The notes below the pieces were generated by a model that ran no database searches, was not told the DNA's origin, and saw only the letters and a list, made by a program, of their open reading frames with translations. Shown here one piece after another: positions 13,001 through 25,000 of a DNA stretch of 64,000 bases. The position numbers were made by a program, and so were the translations under genes. How positions within the stretch are numbered: the stretch's first letter is position 1; each line of letters begins with the position of its first letter. This DNA comes from Phalacrocorax aristotelis (lineage: Eukaryota; Chordata; Aves; Suliformes; Phalacrocoracidae): the NCBI RefSeq assembly GCF_949628215.1, contig NC_134278.1, positions 107,365,277 through 107,429,276 on the forward strand, in the 5' to 3' direction.

Positions 13001-16000
13001 GTTGAGAAACAGAAGAACATGGAATACCTAGGAAATATTAATTCTGTATATAATTTGTTCTTAACTAATGCGTGTATTCTGTTTATGTGTATTTTTGGAC
13101 AGGTTAGACTTTTCACGCCAACCAAACCTAGCTCAGTGGATCAAAACTATATCCCAGCAAATAAAAGCACTGTGTTTACTTCGAGATGAAGACTGTGCAA
13201 GTAAGTCTGAAGAAATGGGTATATTTGTATGTGAAAATCATAGAATCATTTAGGTTGAAAAAGACCCTTAAGATCATCGAATTCCACCATTAACCTAACA
13301 CTGCAAGTCCACCACTAAATCACGTCCCTAAGAGCTACATCTACACGTCTTTTAGATATCTCCAGGGATGGTGACTCAGCCACTTCCCTGGGCAACCTGT
13401 TCCAGTGCTTGACAATCCTTTTGGTGAAGAAATTTTTCCTAATATCCAATCTAAATGCCCCAAGCACAACTTGAGGTTATTTCCTCTCGTCCTAGCACTT
13501 GTAACTTGGGAGAAGAGACTGACACCCACCTTCTTACAACCTCCTTTCAGGTAGTTGTAGAGAGCAATAAGGTCTCCTCCCCTCGGCCTCCTTTTCTCTA
13601 GACTAAACAACCCCAGTTCAGGAAAAAGACCACTTATCATGGTTCTACCACAGTGGGGCTGAGAGAAGGTGGCAAAAGCGGCAAGAGTAGCTTGGAATTT
13701 CAGTTTCTGGTGAAGGTGCTCCTATACCTTTTTATAATGTAAAAATTATGTATGGGTGCATTATCAGTGTTTTATTACTTCTTGCTTGTACAGGCAGTTC
13801 TGCTAATTCAGAAAAAATGCGTCAGCTGCAGTTACCTGAAGGATTTAGACCAGATTTCAAACCGAAGTATGTATTTACATCTTAAATCATTAAAACTTTG
13901 TCATGGAATGGTAACATGAAAATAGAATATGACTTCTGTGCTCTGAGGTCTCACTAATTAGGGCAAAAATATGGGTTTGACTTTAATTAGAAAAGTTGAT
14001 CCTATTATTATGATGGCTTTGAAGTCCAACCTACAAGTAGTAAATAATGCAGTAGAATTCCAGAAGTGGAGGTGATAAAGAAATGTGCAGAGAATATGCT
14101 GATGTGTATAAATTTCAACATAAGGATTAAGCTTTCTTTCCCTATTACTTGTAACTGGATGAAGGACTCATCATTATACCCTAGCAGTACAAGTAAAACA
14201 TCAAGAAAGACTATGAAATGGAGAGTATGTTAATAGGTAATTTTAGCTATTATGGTATATTTGTATTTGAGTCTACCCCTGCTTCACTTGGGAAGAAAGT
14301 AATGAAATTCATTGCATGGTACAGACGTTTATCTGCCAACTACACACAAAAATGCAAGGCATCTATCCCAACTGATGACAGATTTTGCCATCAGTCTCAC
14401 GCAGTTCTTTAAATTTAGTCTTAACTATATTACCTTTGAAGACTGGATATTCCTAATGCTAAAAAATGAGATTTGTTCCATCAAAAAGTAATTGGGGTGT
14501 ATCTGTCACAGAAAAGAGGTTACAGAATACCAGATCCAAAGAAAGATACCAGAGTCTTCACTTAAATTTAAAAATCCAAGTGTTCAGCTATGGGGTGAAT
14601 GCTCATCATTAGAAGTGCTATGCTGCCAGTGGAGAAAAAATTAATTAGTAATATTGTTTTCTTTGTGTCAGGAATCCTTATTCTGAGAGCATAAAAGAGA
14701 TGTTGACAACTTTTGGAACAGCAACATACAAAGTAGGCTTGAAGGTTCATCCAAATGAAGAAGATCCACGTGTACCTATAATGTGCTGGGGAAGCTGTGC
14801 TTACACAATACAGACTATAGGTACTAATGTATTTATTTTGCTTCTTTATATGTGAATTTCAGAATTTAGTTAAATTCACAGCATTGAAATATTTTTGGGG
14901 TTTTGGTTTTTTTTCCAGAACGAATTTTAGCTGATGAAGATAAACCGTTATTTGGTCATTTGCCTTGTCGACAGGTAAGGATCTGTTGTGGTCTAACCCC
15001 AGCTGGCAACTAAGTAGCATGCAGCCACTTGCTCACTCCTCCCTGGTGGGATGGAGGACAGAATCAGAAGAATAAAAGGGAGAAAACTTGTGGGTTGAGA
15101 TAAAGACAGTTTAATAAGGAAAGCAAAAGCTGTGTGCAGAAGGAAAGCAAAACAAGGAATTCATTCACTACTTCCCGTGGGCAGGCAGGTGTTCAGCCAT
15201 CTCCAGGAAAGCAGGGCTCCATCACGTGTAACAGTTACTTGGGAAGACAAAATGCCATCACTCCAAATGTCCCCCTCTCCCTCCTTCTATCCCAGCTTTA
15301 TATACTGAGGTTGACATCATTTGGTATGGAATATCCCTTTGGCCAGTTGGGGTCAGGTGTCCCGGCTGTGCTCCCTCCTGGCATCTTGTGCACTTGGCAG
15401 AGCATGGGAAGTTGAAGAGTCCTCGACTACTACAAGCACTGCTTAGCAACAACTAAGACATCAGTGTGTTATCAACATTATCCTCATACTAAATCTAAAA
15501 CACAACACTACACTGGCTACTGTGAAGAAAATTAACCCTATCCCAACCAAAACCAGGACAGTATCAAGTAGCAGTTCTTCTCTGAATCAGTGGAAAAAGA
15601 GGGAATTGTGCTTCTTTAATGCAGAGTATCTAAATTTTAAGTTACGGTTATTTGATAGTTTTATTTGTTGGATCCCACTGTTTAGTCAGTCAGTATCTGA
15701 TTATTAGTCTATGTAAAAAATAAAATCTAGCAAAGCTATTATGTGGGTTGGCTTTTTTCCTATAAATGCATAGATTAGTAAGGTCAGGATTTTTCATGGT
15801 AACAGTCAAGAATACTGAAGGGCAGTTATATATTTGCATAAACATAAATATCTTTGTCATATACTCAGATACTCAAACTGCTCCCATAAACTGCAGCTGA
15901 GGGGCCTGAATAGAATGCTGTAAGTCAAAAAGACCTTTTCATATTGAGGAATTTCGTTAACTGTGGCAATGTCTCTTTTTCTTTGTTTTTAAAGGATGAC

Positions 16001-19000
16001 TGCCTTACATCATTAACACGATTTGCAGCAGCTCACTGGACAGTTTCATCTCTTTCGGCAGTACAGGGTCACTTTTGTACTCTCTTAGCATGTAAGTTTA
16101 CAGCTTATTCTGGTTTTTACAAAGATACAGATATAGAAAGGTGCTTACAGAATTATGATTAATCTTGATTACAAGAAGATTTTTTATGTAGTGGTTTTAA
16201 GTAATAGACCAAGAGCTGGTATTTTCACATGTGTACCTATACATATTTCATCATACTGTGGGGGGAAAAAAAAGACACTTCTGTTTGTCTGCAGTTCCAA
16301 GATACTTTTCAAAAGAAGCATGGATATTTTGTTGTGAAGGAGTTCTGTTGATTCTTCCCAGCATTTATATTGCTGCTTTTAGAAAGGTACCCAGAGTAAA
16401 GGAGGAGGAGGTGTGGTCCTTCACAAAAGAGAAGTGATATGCTGGAACATTAGAGGAGGAAATTAAGATAAATATAGTATTGAAGGGAAATAGGATATTT
16501 GCAGAGGTCTGTAATATATCTGCAAACTTCTCTGCCTTTGAAAAGTAGGATCTGTGATAAGACAGAAGTTATTATGTAATGTCACATATCAGCTGAGAAT
16601 TTTAATGAGACTAGCCAAAATGTTTCAAGCGTTTGTAGATACAGGTGAAAAGTCTGAAGTTCAGCCTAATGCAATAATTACCCTTGAGAGGACTAGTCTG
16701 AAAGGGTAATATAAAATGGGATAATTTTAATGTTTACAGGCAGTAGAGCAGGGAAACTTTTAAAATCCATTCATTGATACCATGTATTTCAGTTGGCAGC
16801 TTTATCGGGAAGAACTTAATTGACGTGAGTTTGTAGCAGTAATGACTGAGCCATTTTCTGTGTGAAGCAGAGGAGAAAATGTTGCTAGATATTTGACTGG
16901 AACTTTGTAGTATACAATGTTCTGCGTGGTACAAGTTTTCTTGAAACTGAATCAATCAATGTTTCTTCAAAGCCCTTCCTCTAGCTGACAGAAACAAATG
17001 TACCGCTTTTATTTTTATGAAGGAAAAGTGTTATTTTTCAAGGCTATGAATAAGGAAAATTATTAGCCTTTGATCTGTCAGTATTCTATGAACTATTTAT
17101 ACATAAAGATAACTTACGGAGTAGGAGTTTGGTTTTGGAATTCCCTTGCTCTGGTCACAGTTCTGATGGAAGCATTTTTAACACTTTTGGGTGGAGTTCT
17201 GTGACTATATGCTTACAAAAGTAAAAGCATTTGCAATCCATGGTGAAATGGTGAAACGTTTGCTTATAGAAACAGCTTCAAAATGTCACAGATCTTCAGC
17301 TGTTCATTTTCTGGACAGCAAGGCAGCAGTCTTCAGCTGAAATATTTTTAAGTTGTTACGATGAGGCTATTATTTACTGTAGTAGTGTTTTCAAACTTGG
17401 CAGCTTAATGCTTATAGCTACATTGTAAAACTCTTCTCATAGCTACATTTTAAACTCTTTTATTGTAAATCAGAATTTACTGCTTGGAGTAAAATTTGCA
17501 ATTGTTCCTTGATTTGTTTAAATACATGGTAACATTTTCAATATGCTTTATTTGGGTTTGCTTTTAGATGGAGTTTACTCTGCTACTTGGAATTTAAGTG
17601 TGTGAATTTCTGTTGTCAGCCAGAGTGCTTTGGTTAATACTTCATGGTTACTGTGAATGTGAATACTACAGAGATGGAGAGACCAATACCTAGCTCTTTC
17701 TTAATTAGAGTTAAAATAATTAATTTAAGACACTCTTTAGCAATGCATTTTCGAGCCTCTAAGGCAAATGAGTTATGTGAGGCAAATTTAGGGAACCTTG
17801 TAAAGTTAAGTGAATTGCAAAAGTTTCTTTTAAACAGCTCTCCAACAGACCACAACTGGTGTTTCTGTTTAGTCACTGGTGTTTGAGCTTATTTCTCCCA
17901 CTGGAAACCTAAGCAATAGAAGGTCACTGTGGGAGTAGTGAATGGCAGCACTTTTTTTTTTATAGCTACTTTGGGTTTGTTTCATTTCAGTACAGTATAG
18001 TCAAGTAGGCAAGAGTCTCTTTCAATAATGTTGAACAACTCTTGAATTCACACCTTTCTGGCCAAAACAGGTACATATGTATTTTAAGTGCTTTAAGCAT
18101 ATTAACCAGGGAGATGGCTCTCATCTTGTAAGTGAAGTACACTAAAATCTTTTCATATATAAATGTTCAATTAATTGATTTTTCTTTCTAAAATACTCAG
18201 CACTGGTGCCTAATGAAAAAAATGGAAATCTTCCTTGCATACTTGATATTGACATGTTTCATTTATTGGTAAGTATTCCGTTATGCATATTAATAATGTT
18301 TTGATTCAGTAGGCACTATGTCAAAACGTCGTTGGAAACATTCTGTTTACTTTGGGTTAGGAACCTTTCAAAATGTTCAGGTTTTTAGTATTTTTTTTTC
18401 CTACTTCATACAGTTTAAGGACTTTTTTCATTGCAAGTATTCTTATCTATAAATAAGAGGTACAATGAGGCAGAATGTATACTCTCTGGATGTTAAAAAA
18501 ACAAACAAACAAAACCAAACCAGTACCCCACCCCTAACAAATGACAAAGAATAGAAAAAAAAAATCCCAAACAAACCAACTGGAAGAAAAACCCTGGTAA
18601 TTAATCATTGTTCCCTCAAATAATAGCTGGCTAATTAGCTTCAAAATTAGCCTTATGAGATATGCTGCCTTCAAAGGGTATAGTTACAGTGTAAACAGAG
18701 AAAATGGGAAGGTTCAAAAAGAAAAGGAATATACCTCTTTTGTTTTGTTTTCTTTCACAGGTAAGCTTGGTGCTCTCTTTCCCTGCCATACACTGTCAGG
18801 ATTTTTCAGGGGTTAGTCTTGGCACTGGAGATCTTCACCTGTTTCATCTTGTCACTATGGCACACATAATACAAATTTTACTAACGTCATCAACAGGTAA
18901 TGCCAATTTCTTTCAACTTCTGTTGAAATGATTCTTCAAATCCGTACTTGGAAAACGCTAGGGTGCTATTGGTAAATGTATGCAGTTTACAGTTGCAAAA

Positions 19001-22000
19001 TTGCTGATGCTCTCTCTTTCAGCCCACAGAAAGTATTGCTAAATTGTATTAATGAAATTACAGTCTTTTGTCTTTATTGCTTAACACTGGAGGTTTTTTG
19101 GGGCATAGTAGTTGTGAATCATGGCTTTCCAGCTAACGTAGCAGTGCCTGGATGTGTTCATTGCAGAGACTTGGCTTAGGCATTGCACGATGAGTAAGTT
19201 GCGGTTAGTGAAGTAAAGAATCAACATGTCATCTGACAGGAGGACCTGGATAAGGTGTAGCATGCCAAAAGCAAAGACCTCCAAGCAAATATATTAAGAA
19301 ACCCAACCAATCAAACAAACCAGCACCTCACTGGAGCTGACAATAGCACAAACTTAAAACATAAGATGTGCAGCAGAAAACTTTTTTCCTGTACATCATA
19401 CTGTAGTACAATGGAACGTTTCACTTAGTTAGAAGGCCTCTTCTGCAAAACTTGAAAAATTACATTCTTGCCATGTAAACATGTGTATATGAAGTAACTT
19501 GCTTTTTATTTATTTCTTTCTTTCTTCAGAAGAGAATGGCATGGATCAAGAAAACACTAACAGTGAAGAGGAAGTAGCTGTGCTTACACTGTATAAATTT
19601 CTTTGCCAGTGTACAGGAAGGTAAAAGGGCCATCTTTTGTTAAAATTTATAAAATTTTCTCCCTCCTAGGCTCATAATTAACTATTGACTGAATCCTATA
19701 TACTAATGCTGTTAAAGATGAGGCTTTAAACTTGGGGACTCTTGCACCTTGTTTCTTATCCACTACTTCTAGATACAATTTTTAAGTAACTATTTCTATG
19801 AATTCCTCTGTGCTCATGTGAAGACACCTGCTCATTAGGATTATGCTCTGGACAATTTTTTAGTCAGTTTGCAGATCTGTAGGATCTGGAATTGGCAGTG
19901 TCTGAGTACAGAAAACTTGTTAGGATCTGAAATGTCTATGCAGATCCTTAGTTTACTGTCCCATTTGGTTACATCTTTATGAATCTCTATTTAGTTGTAT
20001 TTCTTGGAATTAGCTTTGAAATAAACACTTTACATAACTCTTGCTTCAACTGAAGTCAGTAATTTAATATGAAATATGGCTGAAGACTTACTAAATATAG
20101 CTCTCAGACTGAAATGATTAAATAAAAGCGAACTATTTTTATTGTGCTCTCTTAAGTGCCTTGAAAGAAATTTCCTCAGGCTGGCACCTGTGGAGGAATC
20201 TAAAAGCTGGAATCATGCCTTTCCTGAGATGTTCTGCTTTGTTTTTCCATTACTTAAATGGAGTCCCAGCACCCTCAGAAATTCAAGGTACTGTCTGCTT
20301 TGTATTAAATTAGCTTTACGAAAGATACATACATTTATGGACAAAATAAATTACATTTAAATGCTCATTTCTAAGTAAGCTGATTGAATGAAGGTACCAG
20401 TGCAGAATCATATCTGCGTAATGAAAAAGAAAAAAAAAATTTCCTTTTTAAAAAATATATTTAAGAGTCCAATGCCATTGTAGATTACCTAAAAGAGAAA
20501 CTGATGCTCTTCTGTTAAAGTGAAATATTATTTCAGATCTATTTATTACTGTTTTCAAATGAGACCTGCTTTTCTCTGCATTCATTTCATTCAAATCAGC
20601 ATCTGCTAACAATTAAAATCTCCAAATGCACTGATGTTACATTATACCCCAAATAACTAATGTTATTAACATACTTTACTGTCATCCACATATGGTGTAT
20701 GTAAGGACTGCATGTAAATCTGAAGATATTACTTATAATAATGATAAGTAGGTTCACACTGCTTTGGGACTCCCATGTTTAAAACAAAGTATGGTATGTG
20801 GTGCTGAGGTGACATGAGAACAGCTGCAGAACTTGCAGAATGTTTTCTTGATACATAACTTCTTGACAAATTGTGTTCAAAATATAGATTATTTTCATTT
20901 TGCAGTAGCAGTGCCTAAGCATTTGGGTTGGGGGGGTTGCGAAAGGAAAAAAAACCCAACTCTGTTTCTGAACTTTGATTTTCTGTAACGAGTTTTCTCA
21001 AACTCATAGTCTGGACCAGTAGTGACTGCTTGAGTTCTTTGTTACAGATACTCTAAAGATGAGGTACAAAGTGTAGCTGTACTTCCAGACAGTAGGTGTG
21101 TGGCCCTTTAGAGGGTTGGTTGTAGGAGCGGGAAAGAGGAAGGCTTTGCTTCACTTTGTTACAGTCAAGTCCCAGGTGCTTGGATGGCCCTGCAGGTCCC
21201 AGCCATCGAGGGATGTCTTGACGGTGGCTGTAGCACTGGGTGTTTTGCTCTCCCGTCCCAGGCCCCACTGATCCCACAGCTGGCCTGTTGCTCTTCTCTA
21301 TTATTTTACTGGGGGTTGCGAAATGGGAATCACTTGGCCATGAGAGGGAATTGAGCACAGCCTTCATTTTAATTTTCTTCGCTCCTCTATTCAGGAGCAA
21401 AAGAGGCCATGCCAACGGAAGAGGTGCTGGTACTCCTTGTTCTGAAAGCTGGGAGAGCAGAGGCCCAGGGACTCAAACCAATAGACTAGTGTCATGAATA
21501 TGACGATACAGCAGTTGTGTCCTACATAATATTTTTTAAGAGTTTAGCATTGCAGACATTTGGAATTTCTGTATTTCTGAGGCTGTGGTATACTTCACTG
21601 GTACACTGCCACTGATCACCTGCCTCACTTTGTGTCACGGACTACAAGGAGCACAAAGTAGCCATTTAATGGATGACATTAAAACGAAGACATACTAAGA
21701 TGTAAAGACCATTGAGCTCTCTGTTGTGGTTCTTACATGATCAGGTCATGACTTAAAGGGCAAGTTTGAGGAAAGTTGCTTCTCCTTACTGGCAGGTTTG
21801 CAACACAGCTGTCTGGTGCCTTTACTAGCACTGTCATAATTAATACCATGTTTTGGGTGTGGGGGATACAGTTTAAAAAAAATAGCTGTCCCATTTAGTG
21901 CTGTATTTCATTGATTGTAGTTATTGTCATTTGAAAAAATGCAATTATGAGAACTACACTTTTTCTTACAGTAAATGGAACAAACCAGTTTGAACACTTA

Positions 22001-25000
22001 TGTAGCTATCTTTCCTTGCCAAACAACCTCACTTGCCTTTTTCAAGAAAACAGTGAGATTGTGAACACATTAATAGAAAGGTAAGCCTTGGTTTTATGCG
22101 TCATTTAAAAATAATAAGGAATTCTGCACAAGATAGTAATTTAAGTATTCTCCCGGGAGTGCAATATGGAAATGCATAGTAGACTTCGAAAAGCATTTGT
22201 TGAAAGAAATGTTTTCAGATAAATTATTTTGCTTGTAGAGATTATTGAATAGATATACTTTGGAATTTTTACTTATTTGTTTTTGGAAAGTATCATCCAT
22301 TGAAGTTAAAAGCCAATTTTGTTCTTTCTTGTAGTTGGTGTAGTAACAATGAAGTAAAAAGATATCTTGAAGGAAAAAGACATGCTATCAGGTAAATATG
22401 GAGAATTTTTAAGCAGAGACGGCAGAAACTTTAATGTTGCAGTTTTCTTCAAATATTTTTTCTAAAAGGTGTTTACAGTAGTACAGTATTAGTTCTGCTT
22501 TATTGAATGACAAAGATATTAGGGGATAAGGAAAGAGATTTTTGAAATTTCATAAGAAAAGTGAAATATTGTTTAAATTAGTAGATTTTAAAGGCAAAGT
22601 TAAATATTACAGGTTTATTTAAACTGATCTGCAGTAATCAAAGGCCATAACATTTCTTCTCATGTTTCCTGGAGTAGATTTGTAGCTTCTGATTCAAAAG
22701 GTATGCTGTTACTAAAAGATGTAGATAACCTTTGTTTAAAAATACCATGCATTGAAGAGCTTTTTAAAGAAGCCAAATTCTTCAGTGAAATCAACACTGA
22801 GTCCATTGCTAAAAATAAAATTAGTTTTTCATACGTTTCTACTTGCTAAGCAACTGTTTTGAATTCAGGCCACGTTTAATGCTTAGTGGGTGTAGAAAAG
22901 CATTTGGGGTGTTTTTCTTTATGAAGGCTGGGTAAAAATAGTGGTTATCAATTATCCAAATAATTATAAATGAATATGAGGTTCACAGTGCTGTCATTAG
23001 AAAGATATCCCTGCATTTTCATCTCCTGTGCTGAATACATAAAGTCAGTCTTTCAACATTATATATACAATAAGGCTAAGTGACAAAAATGAGTTAATCA
23101 CTTCATCTGTTAACTACCAGGCTATTAACAGAATATCTTATACAGTAAGAATACTCTGATTGCATAGTTGATTTCCGGTTGTGTGTGATAGCTGGGTTTT
23201 TCCATGTGTTCCATTTGCTGATTCTTAATTGCTCTTCCCAAGACCATGTCTAACTTGACCGTGATTTCCTCCCCAGCATATTCTTATACATTGCTTCTAT
23301 TACAAACCTCTGTTTACATTTCACAATCTAATTTGTATTATTCATATAGTTGAAGATTATTAAAATTTAGTGTATAGCATCTGCAAAAAAGTTTAACTTT
23401 TACCTGTTATTTCTAAAGATACAAATATTTGGTATTGAATAGGTCCTTTTTACCGCATGAGTATTTAATTCTCTTCAGGATACAAGTTCTCTGAACTTGC
23501 GTGTCAGACTATTTTCCATTCAATGTTAGTGACAAAAGGAAAATTCAAAGCAAACTCATAAGGGAACAGAACAAATATTCAGTTAAACTTGTAGTGTCCT
23601 CATCATGAGGCTTTGCTAAAAGCATACATATGACATGTACTTTTCTGACTTCCTGCCTGTGCATTTTCTTAAATTCATAAAAGATATAACTAAGAAAACT
23701 GGAGGTGGTCTAGCTGAGAGATGTTGGGAGTTCCTTTATGTGCTGCCATTTTACTCTATGAATGGCAGAGAAGAGGAAAACTTTAAAAATTGAATTATTC
23801 ACAGATGCTGTTTAGATGAGTCAGGAAAACATGAATGAGTTTGAAATCACTGTGTATTATTCACTGAAATATGAGTGGTTAATTTGCTTGCTTTATTCTA
23901 GCTATGCAAGAGAATCCAACAAATTAATAGACCTTCCGGACGACTACAGCTGCCTCATTAACCAAGCATCCAGTTTCTCGTAAGTTGTACACAATTATAG
24001 CGAGGACCTCTAAAGGCTTCTGCTCCGTTTGATGGACTGGGAAACCTCTAACCTGAAACCCCCAGAAAGATGTTTGTAGAATCATAAAGTTAATGGCATG
24101 TATTGATTGTCACCTCTTCCAGCAAAACTGCAGTGTAGTTCAGTGAAATGAAATTGCAGGGGTTTGTATACCTGCTAACTGTATAAAAGTTCAAAAGTAC
24201 TTTTGAATCTTTTTGCCCTCTAGAGTTAATACAAACAATAGAATTTTTTTTTCTTAACAAAAGGTGTCCAAAATCAGGTGGTGATAAAAGCAGAGCCCCA
24301 ACATTGTGCCTTGTGTGTGGGACCATGCTATGTTCTCAGAGTTACTGTTGTCAGACTGAATTAGAAGGAGAAGATGTTGGAGCCTGTACTGCACATACGT
24401 ACACTTGTGGTTCTGGAGTGGGCATATTCCTTAGGTAAGGAACTGAACACCTCTGCTTACATTGCTAGGTTAGATGGTGTGTGTGGACACAAAATGAATA
24501 GTTCTATAAATGTAATGGTAGGGGTAGGTTGTTAGTGACAGGGTTGCTTAAAAACTAGAGCGTGTTTGGTATAAGATTCGGAGGTAGTTTCCTTGAAGAT
24601 AAGGTATCACACAACATTTGAATTTCATTTTAAAGTGAGTTTGTTTTCTCTGACACTCAAGTATTACAAAACAGTGAAGGTAAATACCTTGATTTTCTTG
24701 TTGCTGCTGCTGCTTTTGTTTTAAAAATGGAAATACATTTTAGTTGTCTGCCTGCATACAAGGATCAGTTAGATAATGTCTATTTTCACTTTGGCAAAGA
24801 TTAGTGAGAAGTGAAATTGTTCTATTTTCTGGTTGTGTCGAGTATTTTATGCAGACTGCAAATAACTACACTGGTTTTAACTGCTACTGAGGAGTTATAA
24901 CAGGAAGAGCATAAGATCTTTAGTTTTAAAAAACTAAAAGTGCCTTTAAAAATCTGAACATGCAGATAATACAGACTAAAAGTAGGTGAGAATTGGAAAA

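Larger units (their letters stand above)
15995..22391 (+). other. UBR2: UBR2 exons 20-26 of the window (cap/helical region)
   Basis: Exons are 15995-16091, 18201-18268, 18761-18896, 19530-19620, 20157-20287, 21972-22080 and 22335-22391. Diagnostic peptides are [86 protein letters not shown] and [19 protein letters not shown]. This matches human UBR2 nearly block for block. The residues around [15 protein letters not shown] are a variable acidic loop. No catalytic motif is expected here; the segment belongs to the C-terminal half that packs on the RING in the family. The intron 16092-18200, the largest gap between exons here, holds no extra exon that I could support. Confidence 0.93.
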
